NCBI GenBank assembly: GCA_964371055.1
Contig: CAYJLF010000014.1
Span: 99,675 to 163,674, forward strand
From: CAYJLF01 sp964371055
GTDB lineage: Bacteria; Eisenbacteria; RBG-16-71-46; CAIMUX01
Length of the DNA stretch: 64,000 nt
Direction of reading: 5' to 3'
Numbering within the stretch: the stretch's first letter is position 1; each line of letters opens with the position of its first letter. The position numbers and the translations under genes are program-made. The notes under the pieces were generated by a model, which did no database searches, was not told the DNA's origin, and worked only from the letters and a program-made list of their open reading frames with translations. Positions 1-9,227 of the stretch are shown piece after piece.

Positions 1-347
1 ACGGCCAGGGCGCGGATGTTTCCGCCCCACGGGCCACGGCCGGACCAGACCCCGACGTCGCGAAGAGCCGTCGGATCGGCCGGCCGGGCCTCGTCCAGGC
101 TCGACGGATCCAGGGATGGATCAGCGCCTGCATCTTGTCCCCACTGAAGAGACTCGAGCGAGGGGACCGGCGAGTCGGTCTCGGCGATCACGACTCTTTC
201 GGTCGACGCGAGCGCGCCGCCGGCCGCCGCCAGCAACAGAAGGACGAGGGGCAGGAGAAGAGCGCCTCCACGCGACCGGAACCCGCGGAAGTGCGAGACG
301 CATGGGCAGGTCGACGATGCGGACCGGACGGGAGTGTGGCGATGCAT
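1..347 (-). CDS. Exported BNR/sortilin-like protein, 3' end off the window
   Basis: A reading frame opens at an ATG (345-347) and stays open to the window edge, about 115 codons. The ATG follows GAGAGGAGG by seven bases, a strong ribosome binding site. The product has a basic start, a Leu/Ala-rich hydrophobic core near residues 31-45 and a likely signal-peptidase site at GALA-S, so it is exported. After an Asp/Pro-rich linker comes VWSGRGPWGGNIRALA, which resembles the opening of BNR or glycosyl-hydrolase-type propellers that continue 'DPSDPDVLYAGT'. That family call is inference from a few residues. The gene lies 125 bp downstream of the Ig-repeat lipoprotein on the same strand but has its own -10-like element, so it may be transcribed separately. 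Confidence 0.65.
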   Translation of the reverse strand, partial: MHRHTPVRSASSTCPCVSHFRGFRSRGGALLLPLVLLLLAAAGGALASTERVVIAETDSPVPSLESLQWGQDAGADPSLDPSSLDEARPADPTALRDVGVWSGRGPWGGNIRALA

Positions 348-416
348 GGCGAGGCCTCCTCTCTCAGGATGCGTGGCGACAGATAGCCGGTGTCGGGCAG
401 CAATCGAGCCGCGCGG

Positions 417-422
417 AGTATA
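417..422 (-). promoter_or_regulatory. Putative -10 element, TATACT
   Basis: GGTATACT lies about 70 bp upstream of the ATG at 347, between the stop of the Ig-repeat gene and the BNR-like gene. No TTGACA-like -35 is visible. Confidence 0.35.
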
Positions 423-472
423 CCTCGCAGGACAACGCAACGGAAGGAGACGTTGAGTCCAGCCGGAGCTGA

Positions 473-3400
473 CTATTCACCCTTCCGCGCAACCCGGAAA
501 CCGGTCTGGATGCCCGCCGTCGATGGATCTGCCTTGTCGCGGCACGCAGAACGGCAGGCGTTGGTCCAGGACGCTCCACTCCCCCCCCGGAGGACATGGT
601 TCGAACTCCCGCTGTAGCCTGGTCCGGTCGGGTCGGTGACCGGACCGGCCGGATAGGCGGCATAGGCGTCCCACACCCACTCGCTCACGTTGCCGTGCGC
701 ATCCCGGAAGCCCCAGGCATTGGCGTCTTTCAAGCCGACGTCATGGTGCAGCTCGGCCCCGGCGTTGCCGCAGAACCAACCCACCAGGTCGAGGTTGGGA
801 TCCAACTGGCAGCCGTACTCGTAGGTGATCCCCCCGTTGCAGTAGGCGCTGGAGGTCCCGCCGCGGCAGACGTATTCCCACTCCGCCTCCGTCAGGAGCC
901 GATACCCGTTCTTCGTCCAGTCGCACGTCACCGAGGCGGCATCCACGATGTTGTCGTACGGAGGAAAGTAGACCCGGCCGGTCATGACGTAGACCGAGTC
1001 GAGTCCAGCCGCCGCCGACCGCCGGTTGCAGTAGTTGACGCAGTCGAACCAGGTAATGGTCTCCACCGGGTCGCTCGATCCCGGCAGCGAGGAGGCATTC
1101 CAGCCCATCACCGACTGCCACTCGCTCTGCGTCACCTCGTGCCGCGAGACGAGAAGAGCCTTGGAGAGGGCAACGCCATGCTGGGCCTCATCCACTCCCC
1201 GGCCGGGCTCGCCCGGGGGACTCCCCATGGTGAAGGTTCCCGCTGAGACAAACACCAGACCCGGGAGGATCGTGCCCGCGCCGGTGCATCCCACCGGATC
1301 ACAGTCCGGCGTACCCAGGCTCACCTCACAGTTTTGCGCGCCGGGAAGCACGGGTGCGAAACGCAACGTTACGGTTCGCGTCTGGCCGGCCGAGAGCGTG
1401 AAGCTCCCACCTCCGGAGAGGATCGAGTAGGCGGCGCAGCCCTCCGTCACATTGCCGCTCAGGTCTCCTCCGCCCGTGTTCTCGATCGTGAAGGAGAGCG
1501 TGTCCGCGTCCTCGATCGGCACGCTGCCGAACGCCAGGATCGTCGGCTCCACCACGCAGGTCGGGACCGGGGTCACCGTCCCGTTGCCGCTGGCGGCGAC
1601 GCTGGCGCACGAGGCGCCGGTGCTGATGGTGCAGCCATGCTCGCCCGCGGAGGGTGGAGTGAAACGCACGGTGATCGCCTTCGATTGGCCTGCTGTCAGG
1701 CTGTAGCTTCCACCTCCGGAGACGATGACGTAGGCAACGCACTCCTCCGTGACACTCCCCGAAAGGGTGCCGCCGCCGACGTTGGTGATGGAGAAGCTCA
1801 GATCGGAGCTCTGACCAACCTCCACCGAACCGAAACGCAACATCGTCGAGTCGACCGCGCAGACGGGGACCGGGGTCACCGTCCCGTTGCCGCTGGCGGC
1901 GACGCTGGCGCACGAGGCGCCGGTGTCGATGGTGCAGCCATGCTCACCCGCGGAGGGCGGCGCGAAGCAAACCGTCACGGTTCTCGTTTGGCCGGCGGTC
2001 AACTCGTAGCTTCCCCCGCCGGACACGATGGAGTAGGCAGCACACTCCTCCGTGACACTCCCCGAGAGGGTGCCACCGCCGACGTTGGTGATGGAGAAGC
2101 TCAGATCGGAGCTCTGACCAACCTCCACCGNNNNNNNNNNNNNNNNNNNNNNNNNNNNNNNNNNNNNNNNNNNNNNNNNNNNNNNNNNNNNNNNNNNNNN
2201 NNNNNNNNNNNNNNNNNNNNNNNNNNNNNNCTCCGTGACACTCCCCGAGAGGGTGCCACCGCCGACGTTGGTGATGGAGAAGCTCCGATCGGAGCTCTGA
2301 CCGACCTCCACCGACCCGAAGCGCAATGACGTGGAGTCGACCGCGCAGACGGGCAGGGGGGGCGACTGGCCGGTCCCGCTCGCGACAACATCGGCGCAGG
2401 AGGCACCGGTGTCGAGGGTGCAACTGAAGCTCCCCACCGAGGGCGGCGCGAAGCGCACGGTGAAGACTTGCGATTGGTCCTGCGCCAGGTTGTAGGCAAC
2501 CGCCCCGACCAGGCTGAAAGCCACGCAGGAGAGCGAGACGCTTCCGACCAGGGGCTGACTATTGCGGTTGGTGATGGTGAAGGTAAGATCCGCCACCTGA
2601 CCGACCACGACCGGTCCGAAGAGCAGAGCGGTGGGACTTACCTCGCAGTCGCTCGGAAGTTGACCGGATCCGGAGGCCTGCACGTCCGCGCAGAGCGCCC
2701 CGGTATCGATCGTGCACGCATGGGCGCCCTCGGCCGGCGGCTCGAATCGCACCGTGATCGTCTGAGACTGGCCTCCGGTCAGGCTGTAGCCCGACGGCCC
2801 CACCACGCTGAAGGCCGCGCAGGAAAGGACCACGCTTCCGCTCAACGTCTGTCCACCGGTGTTCGTGATGGTGAACGTCTGATCAGATGCCTCACCCACC
2901 TCCACCGCACCGAAGGTCAGCGTCGTCGGTTCCACCGCACACGCGGCGGCAAGCTCGCCCGTGCCGCTGGCGCCGACACTCGCGCAGAGCAGACCGATAT
3001 CGATCGTGCACGACTGCGGTCCCGCCACCGTCGGCGCAAAACGCACCGTGATCGTCTGAGACTCTCCCCCCGTCAGGCTGTAGTTCGACGCTCCCACCAC
3101 GCTGTAGGCCTGGCAGGAGAGCGTGACGTTCCCGCTCAAGATCTGACCGCCCGTGTTCGTGATCGTGAAGGTCCGATCCGCGATCTGGCCCACCAGGATC
3201 GTGCCAAAGGCCAACGTCGTCGGCATCACCTCACAACTGGCCGGAAGTTCTCCCGTTCCGCTGGCTCCCACGCTCGCGCAGAGCGCACCGGTGTCGATCG
3301 TGCACGACTGCGGCCCCGCCGCGGTCGGGGCGAAGCGTACCGTGAAGTCGTCCGACTGCCCGGCCGTCAGGCTGTAGGTCGACGATTCCACCAGGCTGAA

Positions 3401-5704
3401 CGCCGGGCAGGAGAGGGTGACGCTCCCCGTCAACGTCTGACCGCCGGTGTTCGTGATCGTGAAGGTCCGGTCCGCGCTCTGGCCGACGACCACCGTGCCG
3501 AAGGAGAGGGAGGTCGGACTGACTTCGCATTCCCCGGGCAACTGACCGGTGCCAGTGGCCTCGACACTCGTGCAGAGCGTTCCGGGATCGATCGTGCACG
3601 ACTGTGGACCCGCCTCGGTCGGCTCGAAGCGTACCGTGATGTCGGCCGACTGCCCGGCCGTCAGGCTGTAGCTCGAAGCTCCCACGACACTGTACGCCGC
3701 GCACGACAGCGTGACGCTCCCGCTCAGGGTCTGCCCGCCGGTATTGGTGATCGTGAAGGTCCGATCCGTTGACTGACCCACCAAAACCGTGCCGAAACTG
3801 AGCGTTGTCGGTTCCACCTCGCAACTGGCTGCAAGCTCGCCCAGACCGCTGGCACCCACGCTGGCGCAGCCGGTGCCGGTCTCGATCGTGCAGGAATGCT
3901 CTCCCGCCGTGCTCGGCGCGAAGCGCACCGTGAAGGTCGCCGCCTCCCCGCCCGTCAGGCTGTAGCTCGAAGCTCCCACGACGCTGTAAGCCGGGCAGGA
4001 TAGCGTGACACTTCCGCCCAGGATCTGCCCGCCCGTATTCGTGATCGTGAAGGTCCGATCCGCGGTCTGGCCCACCACGACCGTACCGAAACTGAGTGCT
4101 GTCGGCGCCACCTCGCAACTGGCCGCAAGCTCGCCCAAACCGCTGGCGATCACGCTGGCGCAGCCGGCGCCGGTCTCGATCGTGCAGGAATGCTCTCCCG
4201 CCGTGGTCGGCGCGAAGCGCACCGTGAAGGTCGCCGCCTCCCCGCCCGTCAGGCTGTAGCTCGATGATCCCACGACGCTGTACGCCGGGCAGGATAGCGT
4301 GACGCTCCCGTTCAGGGTCTGCCCGCCGGTATTGGTGATCGTGAACGTCCGATCCGTCGACTGACCCACCAAAACCGTGCCGAAACTGAGCGTTGTCGGT
4401 TCCACCTCGCAACTGGCCGCGAGCTCGCCCAACCCGCTGGCGCCCACGCTGGCGCAGCCGGCGCCGGTCTCGATCGTGCAGGACTGCTCTCCCGCCGTGG
4501 TCGGCGCGAAGCGCACCGTGATGTCGGCCGACTCCCCGGCCGTCAGGCTGTAGCTCGAAGCTCCCACGACACTGTACGCCGGGCAGGATAGCGTGACGTT
4601 TCCGCTCAGGGTCTGCCCGCCTGTATTCGTGATCGTGAAGGTCCGATCCGCGGTCTGGCCCACCACGACCGTGCCGAAACTGAGAGTCGTCGGCGTCACC
4701 TCGCAACTGGCCGCAAGCTCGCCCAACCCGCTGGCAGCCACGCTGGCGCAGCCGGTGCCGGTCTCGATCGTGCAGGACTGCTCTCCCGCCGTGGTCGGCG
4801 CGAAGCGCACCGTGATCGTCTGCGACTCCCCCCCACTCAGGCTGTAGGCCGACGTCCCGACCACGCTGAAGGCCGGACAGGCGAGAGCGACACTTCCGGA
4901 CAACGTCTGCCCGCCGCTGTTCGTGATCGTGAAGGTCCGATCCGCCGTCTGGCCCGCCACGACCGTGCCGAAACTGAGCGTCGTCGGTTCCACCTCACAA
5001 CTGGCCGCAAGCTCGCCCAACCCGCTGGCGCCTACGCTGGCGCAGCCGGTGCCAGTCTCGATGGTGCAGGACTGCTCTCCCGCTGTGGTCGGCGCGAAGC
5101 GCACCGTGAAGGTCGCCGCCTCCCCACCCGCCAGGCTGTAGCTCGATGATCCCACGAGGCTGAAGGCCGGGCATGATAGGCTCACGCTTCCACTCAACGT
5201 CTGCCCGCCGGTGTTGGTGATCGTGAGCGTCCGATCCGCCGTCTGGCCCATTACGACCGTGCCAAAGGTCAGGATCGTGGGGTTCACCTCGCACTCACCC
5301 GGCAGCTGACCGATGCCGCTGGCCCCGACACTCGCGCAGTTCGTGCCTGTGTCAATCGTGCAGGACTGCTCTCCCGCCGTGGTCGGCGCTAAGCGCACCG
5401 TGAAGGTCGCCGCCTCCCCGGCCGTCAGGCTGTAGCTCGATGCTCCCACGACGCTGAAGGCCGGGCACGAGAGGCTCACGCTTCCACTCAGCGTCTGCCC
5501 GCCGGTATTCGTGATCGTGAACGTCCGATCCGCGGTCTGGCCCACGTCGACGTTTCCGAAGTCCAGCTCCGCTGGTGCCACCTCGCAGGCGGGCCCCGGA
5601 TCGGGTGGTCCGGTGCTTTCGTCGCCGCAGGCGATCGGCAGGAGCAGCACCGTGAGAATGGCGATGGGGAGAGACTTCGAGATCAGACGAATCCGACGCA
5701 TCAT
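473..5704 (-). CDS. Giant Cys-rich Ig-repeat lipoprotein with C-terminal SUMF1-like domain
   Basis: The N-terminus is a lipoprotein signal with lipobox LPIAC (Cys about residue 26), then a Gly/Pro linker. From about residue 37 to 1479 there are fifteen visible ~98-residue Ig-like units of the ASPM-SPD-2-Hydin/choice-of-anchor-D type (pattern FG.V.VGQ..DRTFTITN.GG..L.G.V). Each full unit has four conserved Cys, which is unusual for this fold. Residues ~1480-1743 form a SUMF1/FGE-sulfatase-like domain (FVSAGTFTMGS, LLTEAEWEYVCRGG, HGNVSEWVWD, final GFRVAR). The active-site CHxSYCxRYR of true formylglycine-generating enzymes is absent (GGSGASWTNACRSACRD instead), so catalysis is unlikely. A scaffold gap interrupts the repeats in frame. 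It is probably a surface or periplasmic lipoprotein; function unknown. Confidence 0.85.
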   Translation of the reverse strand: MMRRIRLISKSLPIAILTVLLLPIACGDESTGPPDPGPACEVAPAELDFGNVDVGQTADRTFTITNTGGQTLSGSVSLSCPAFSVVGASSYSLTAGEAATFTVRLAPTTAGEQSCTIDTGTNCASVGASGIGQLPGECEVNPTILTFGTVVMGQTADRTLTITNTGGQTLSGSVSLSCPAFSLVGSSSYSLAGGEAATFTVRFAPTTAGEQSCTIETGTGCASVGASGLGELAASCEVEPTTLSFGTVVAGQTADRTFTITNSGGQTLSGSVALACPAFSVVGTSAYSLSGGESQTITVRFAPTTAGEQSCTIETGTGCASVAASGLGELAASCEVTPTTLSFGTVVVGQTADRTFTITNTGGQTLSGNVTLSCPAYSVVGASSYSLTAGESADITVRFAPTTAGEQSCTIETGAGCASVGASGLGELAASCEVEPTTLSFGTVLVGQSTDRTFTITNTGGQTLNGSVTLSCPAYSVVGSSSYSLTGGEAATFTVRFAPTTAGEHSCTIETGAGCASVIASGLGELAASCEVAPTALSFGTVVVGQTADRTFTITNTGGQILGGSVTLSCPAYSVVGASSYSLTGGEAATFTVRFAPSTAGEHSCTIETGTGCASVGASGLGELAASCEVEPTTLSFGTVLVGQSTDRTFTITNTGGQTLSGSVTLSCAAYSVVGASSYSLTAGQSADITVRFEPTEAGPQSCTIDPGTLCTSVEATGTGQLPGECEVSPTSLSFGTVVVGQSADRTFTITNTGGQTLTGSVTLSCPAFSLVESSTYSLTAGQSDDFTVRFAPTAAGPQSCTIDTGALCASVGASGTGELPASCEVMPTTLAFGTILVGQIADRTFTITNTGGQILSGNVTLSCQAYSVVGASNYSLTGGESQTITVRFAPTVAGPQSCTIDIGLLCASVGASGTGELAAACAVEPTTLTFGAVEVGEASDQTFTITNTGGQTLSGSVVLSCAAFSVVGPSGYSLTGGQSQTITVRFEPPAEGAHACTIDTGALCADVQASGSGQLPSDCEVSPTALLFGPVVVGQVADLTFTITNRNSQPLVGSVSLSCVAFSLVGAVAYNLAQDQSQVFTVRFAPPSVGSFSCTLDTGASCADVVASGTGQSPPLPVCAVDSTSLRFGSVEVGQSSDRSFSITNVGGGTLSGSVTEXXXXXXXXXXXXXXXXXXXXXXXXXXXXXXXXXXVEVGQSSDLSFSITNVGGGTLSGSVTEECAAYSIVSGGGSYELTAGQTRTVTVCFAPPSAGEHGCTIDTGASCASVAASGNGTVTPVPVCAVDSTMLRFGSVEVGQSSDLSFSITNVGGGTLSGSVTEECVAYVIVSGGGSYSLTAGQSKAITVRFTPPSAGEHGCTISTGASCASVAASGNGTVTPVPTCVVEPTILAFGSVPIEDADTLSFTIENTGGGDLSGNVTEGCAAYSILSGGGSFTLSAGQTRTVTLRFAPVLPGAQNCEVSLGTPDCDPVGCTGAGTILPGLVFVSAGTFTMGSPPGEPGRGVDEAQHGVALSKALLVSRHEVTQSEWQSVMGWNASSLPGSSDPVETITWFDCVNYCNRRSAAAGLDSVYVMTGRVYFPPYDNIVDAASVTCDWTKNGYRLLTEAEWEYVCRGGTSSAYCNGGITYEYGCQLDPNLDLVGWFCGNAGAELHHDVGLKDANAWGFRDAHGNVSEWVWDAYAAYPAGPVTDPTGPGYSGSSNHVLRGGSGASWTNACRSACRDKADPSTAGIQTGFRVARKGE
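1267..5596 (-). repeat. Tandem ~294-bp coding repeats (Ig-like units)
   Basis: About fifteen units of 98 codons are arranged head to tail. Units 3 to 9 are close to identical at protein level (for example units 5 and 7), showing recent duplication or gene conversion. Units 12 to 15 form a separate subfamily with ITNVGGGTLSGSVTE and are the ones that broke the assembly. Confidence 0.9.
2131..2230. other. Assembly gap of exactly 100 N
   Basis: A run of 100 N sits inside the Ig-repeat gene. The flanks are nearly identical repeat copies in the same reading frame. The length looks like a scaffolder placeholder rather than a measured distance. Confidence 0.98.
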
Positions 5705-6031
5705 CGGGCCCTCCGTTTTCTGGCGCGAGGCACGGGAGCTTGGGCATCACCACGACCAACCACACGCCAGTTTACTCCGGGTCTCGGGAGAGGTGCCACC
5801 CGAAATCCGGCGGCACCAACGGCCCGGAGGGTACGCCAACCGAGCGAAGCAATCCCCTGTCTGCAACGACCCGTCTCCTGTTCTGCGGAAGATTGGGCGA
5901 CCTCGCAGTTCTGAGCTCACCGCAAGTGGGACAGGCGGTTGAACCGTGCGTCCGACGCCCGTTGCGAATTCGTGTCGGTCTCGAGAGCATTTCGTCGCCT
6001 TACCCAGCACAACGTTTGCAAGGAGGAATCG
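5705..6031. other. Divergent intergenic region
   Basis: 327 bp between the divergent Ig-repeat lipoprotein and C39-like genes. Apart from one -10-like element on the minus strand and the ribosome binding site of the 6032 gene, I see no gene or repeat in it. Confidence 0.5.
5769..5774 (-). promoter_or_regulatory. Putative -10 element, TAAACT
   Basis: CGGAGTAAACT lies 65 bp upstream of the lipoprotein ATG. Its CGGAG lead resembles the other -10-like sites in the window. Confidence 0.3.
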
Positions 6032-8218
6032 ATGCATACCATCCGAAGCATCCCACTGGCGCTCGCGGTGAGCGCGCTCGCGATGATCTGGCAGCCGGCG
6101 TGGGCGGAAGAGTTCACGGGGCATTGGTTCGGCGGGGGTGGACCAGATGACGGTGTCATGCTCTCCGGCGTCTGGAGCTTCGACCAGCACTCCGAGGCCC
6201 AGGCCGACTCGGTCGAACCGTGTGCCCACGGGAGCATCGGGGTGCGCGGCGACATCCTCGACTGGCAGGGCTGGGCCCCGTCCCCGGAGTCGAACGTCCT
6301 GCCACGCGTCGAGATGATGGACGCGGACTGGATCGATCCCGCGCAATTCCCCGACGGGATCGACCTCGGAAACGTCGGAGGGGGCGTCCTCGCCTTCTAC
6401 GCCACGGTCGAGGGCGAGCCGGGATTCCTCCCTCTCCAGCTCTCGCTCATGGAAAGCCCAATGGTCGACCTGGCGGCTCTGGACATCCCCGGCGATCCAC
6501 TCGAGTTCGTCTTCTCCTCAGCCTGCGCCCCGGACCCGGAGTTGGGACTCCTGGAGTGGATCGTGGGGGTGCGGTACTACGACGGCGTGGCCTGGTCTCC
6601 CTGGCTCGACCAGTCGGCCCCCATGACCTTCGGAGCGAACGAGCACGGGTTCGATCTCGAGATGATCGGCCCCTGGACCACCGTGCAGTTCCGGGTCGGC
6701 GTCCGTAATCCCTCCGAGATTCAGTTGCTCGGGAAGAAGGGTCCCGCCGGAGACAAGGCGAAGGCCGGGGCGAAGCCCCCCTCGGTGCTCGACCAGACCT
6801 GGAAGTACGTGCCCGACATCACTCAGGACACTAAGCCGACCTGCGCGGGCGCCAGCGCGGCCGATTGCCTCGCCTATTGGGCGAAGGGCGGCTATCCGGA
6901 GATCATGCCGGCCGCGGCCGACACCGCCAAACGGCATGGGAAGCTCCGCGACGAGTTGATCAAGGAGATCTACGGCGCGGACGGGAAGGTCGGCGGCACC
7001 GGAGCGGACGCGGACAACTGGGGGGGAGGCATTTCCAGTTACTTGAAGAAGAAGGGGGCCTACGACGGCACTCCGCAGCCGAACGGACGAACCCCTCTCA
7101 TTCACGAGCGGAAGGAGAACCCCAGCTGCGACTACATGCGACAGGAGTTCGGCCAATGCCACGACGTGATGATCTTCTTCAAGTGGTGCGACGATGACGG
7201 GAAGGTGATCAAGAACAGCGACGGCTCCGAGCCGGCGCACCAGGCCACGCTGGCTGGCCTCGTCAAGACTTCGGACGGGAAGACCACCGGACACGCGGCT
7301 CACGGCTGGGGCAAGTCGACCGACGAGGTGACCGAAGCGAACCGCGGGACCGCTTACGACCAGTTCGAGATCGAGTGCGTGGACGGGAAGATCAAGATGA
7401 AGAACGAGGAATTGCTCAAGAAGTACAAGGGCAAGGGCGCTACGCATCTCTGCGTGACGGAGATCAACGTGGTCAAGCCGAAGCCGCAGGGCTTCGCGGC
7501 GCCTCGGCTCCTCGCCGCCCTCACGCCCTCGCCGCTGGACAAGGCCGGCCGCGACCTCATCGACTATGCCTACTCCATCGTGAACGACGCCGGCGAGCCG
7601 ATGAACTACTTCGCGATGATCCTGGAGGTCCCCTTCGAAGATGTCCAGACCCCGGCCGGTTGGACGTGGCAGCCGCTCCCGGCGCCCTTTCCCAATGCGA
7701 CCGACTGCAACGAATGGCTTGGCCGCAGCGGGATCCTCTGGAGCACGGCCGGCGATCCGGTTCCCCCGGGTGGCGTGTTGGGTGGCTTCGGGTTCTCAAC
7801 CTCGTCCGCCTACCCGCCCGCGACGCTCGGCGGACAGTGGTACACCCAGACGACCCTCGGGACCGGCCTCTACGGATTCGTCGAGGGGCCGGCCCTGCCG
7901 GAGGGCGCCGGCGTGCCAGAGCCTCCTGAGAGGACCATGGCGGACGGCAGCGCCCTGCGCGTCTTCCCGAATCCCGCGCACGACGGCGTCACCGTCGACC
8001 TCGCGTTGCCGCACGCGGGAGCCTACCGGATCGAGATCTTCGACGCGGCCGGCCGCCGGATCCGCACGTACCGCGACGTGATCACAGGAGGAGATGCATT
8101 CCGCTGGACCTGGGATGGACGTGACAGCACGGGACGGCGGGTCCCCGCCGGAGCGTACTTCTGTCGCGTGGGGACCGGAGGGGAGTTCGTGCAAGAACGA
8201 CTGATCCTGCTGCGATAG
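6032..8218 (+). CDS. Secreted protein with C39/papain-like domain and FlgD-like C-terminus
   Basis: I chose the ATG at 6032 because AGGAGGAATCG precedes it and a clean signal peptide follows (cleavage near AWA-EE); the frame extends further upstream without either. The product is 728 residues. Residues ~25-240 are an unrecognised beta-rich region. Around Cys271 the motif KPTCAGASAADCLAYW resembles the nucleophile helix of C39-like and other cysteine peptidases, and HAAHGWG (His421/His424) could supply the histidine. Catalysis is inference, since I cannot place an oxyanion Gln or an Asp/Asn with confidence. Residues ~640-728 are an FlgD-like sorting domain ending ERLILLR. A GC-rich hairpin follows the stop. 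Likely an outer-surface or secreted protein. Confidence 0.8.
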   Translation: MHTIRSIPLALAVSALAMIWQPAWAEEFTGHWFGGGGPDDGVMLSGVWSFDQHSEAQADSVEPCAHGSIGVRGDILDWQGWAPSPESNVLPRVEMMDADWIDPAQFPDGIDLGNVGGGVLAFYATVEGEPGFLPLQLSLMESPMVDLAALDIPGDPLEFVFSSACAPDPELGLLEWIVGVRYYDGVAWSPWLDQSAPMTFGANEHGFDLEMIGPWTTVQFRVGVRNPSEIQLLGKKGPAGDKAKAGAKPPSVLDQTWKYVPDITQDTKPTCAGASAADCLAYWAKGGYPEIMPAAADTAKRHGKLRDELIKEIYGADGKVGGTGADADNWGGGISSYLKKKGAYDGTPQPNGRTPLIHERKENPSCDYMRQEFGQCHDVMIFFKWCDDDGKVIKNSDGSEPAHQATLAGLVKTSDGKTTGHAAHGWGKSTDEVTEANRGTAYDQFEIECVDGKIKMKNEELLKKYKGKGATHLCVTEINVVKPKPQGFAAPRLLAALTPSPLDKAGRDLIDYAYSIVNDAGEPMNYFAMILEVPFEDVQTPAGWTWQPLPAPFPNATDCNEWLGRSGILWSTAGDPVPPGGVLGGFGFSTSSAYPPATLGGQWYTQTTLGTGLYGFVEGPALPEGAGVPEPPERTMADGSALRVFPNPAHDGVTVDLALPHAGAYRIEIFDAAGRRIRTYRDVITGGDAFRWTWDGRDSTGRRVPAGAYFCRVGTGGEFVQERLILLR

Positions 8219-8226
8219 TGTCAGAT

Positions 8227-8247
8227 GGCCCCTTCGGAGGGGTGGCC
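8227..8247 (+). terminator. GC-rich hairpin after the C39-like gene
   Basis: GGCCCC and GGGG(T)GGCC pair around a TTCGGA loop nine bases after the stop codon. There is no T-run, so intrinsic termination is only possible. Confidence 0.35.
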
Positions 8248-8337
8248 GGGCAACCGTGCCCGCGCCATCCCTCCCCGCCGCGCACGACGCCTCCGGCGCC
8301 CAGGAAACCTGTGCTTTCGCCGGAGACACTCCGGTGC

Positions 8338-8343
8338 TACAAT
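8338..8343 (+). promoter_or_regulatory. Putative -10 element, TACAAT
   Basis: GGTGCTACAAT lies 94 bp upstream of the start of the small secreted protein. No convincing -35 hexamer is seen. Confidence 0.35.
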
Positions 8344-8436
8344 TCCGTCGGTTCGAGTGAGGCTGCCTGAGCAGACACCGATGCGCAGCACCGTGGCTGG
8401 CTTCACCCAAGGCGTGGCCACAAAGGAGGGTCTACC

Positions 8437-9135
8437 ATGCGGAGACGCCTATCGCTTCTGGTACCTGCAATTCTTCTGATCATGGTCGTGCCCGGTCTGG
8501 CCCAGGCCGACTGGGCCGACAACTTCGACTCCTACGCGATCAACAGCGGACTCCACGGTCAGGGCGGTTGGCACGGCTGGGACGGTTCCCCGGCCTGGGA
8601 TGCCTTCGTCACCGACCTCTACTCCCGGAGCGCTCCGCACTCTGTGGCGGTCACCGGATCGTCCGACATCGTGCATGAGTACACCGGGTACACCTCAGAC
8701 GTCTGGGTGTACACCGCGTGGCAGTACATCCCCACCAGCTTCTCCGGGATCAGCTACTTCATCCTGCTGAACACCTACAACGACGGCGGTCCCTACAACT
8801 GGTCCACCCAGATCCAGTTCAACGCGAGCACGAATTCGGTGATTTTCGATCCCGACAATGTCTCGTTGCCCCTGGTTCTGGGCCAGTGGGTCGAGCTGAA
8901 GCTCGTGATCGATCTGCAGAGCGATCTGCAGACCGTCTACTACAACGGTCAGTTCCTGATCTCCAAGAGCTGGACCGAGGGCAACAGCGGCAACGGCGCT
9001 TTGAACATCGCGGCGGTCGACCTCTTCGCGAACAACGCCGCGCCGATCTACTGGGACGACCTCTCGCTGGTCCCGGAGTCGTCCACCCCGATCGAGAGTT
9101 CATCCTGGGGACGCATCAAGTCGCTCTACAAGTAG
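8437..9135 (+). CDS. Small secreted LamG/jelly-roll-like protein with W-K-Y tail
   Basis: AAAGGAGGGTCTACC precedes the ATG. The 232-residue product has a signal peptide (cleavage near AQA-DW). Its beta-rich body contains NFDSY, GQWVELKLVIDLQSDLQTVYYNGQ and DDLSLVPE, the style of concanavalin-like domains often attached to PEP-CTERM or sorted proteins. The body resembles carbohydrate-binding sandwiches, but no ligand can be named. It has no FlgD-like domain. It ends TPIESSSWGRIKSLYK, one of five related tails in this window. Transcription probably runs from the TACAAT site to the hairpin at 9166-9203. Confidence 0.82.
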   Translation: MRRRLSLLVPAILLIMVVPGLAQADWADNFDSYAINSGLHGQGGWHGWDGSPAWDAFVTDLYSRSAPHSVAVTGSSDIVHEYTGYTSDVWVYTAWQYIPTSFSGISYFILLNTYNDGGPYNWSTQIQFNASTNSVIFDPDNVSLPLVLGQWVELKLVIDLQSDLQTVYYNGQFLISKSWTEGNSGNGALNIAAVDLFANNAAPIYWDDLSLVPESSTPIESSSWGRIKSLYK

Positions 9136-9165
9136 CCTGCTACTCCCCGGGACCGCATCAACTCA

Positions 9166-9203
9166 ACGCGCCTCGCCCCTTCCGGGCGGGGCGCGCTCGT
9201 TTG
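9166..9203. terminator. Hairpin between convergent genes
   Basis: A GC-rich imperfect inverted repeat (CGCGCCTCGCCCC against GGGGCGCGC), followed by CTCGTTTG, sits between the converging stops at 9135 and 9228. It could serve both directions. Confidence 0.45.
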
Positions 9204-9227
9204 CACCGGGCAGAAGACCGTGCCCGC

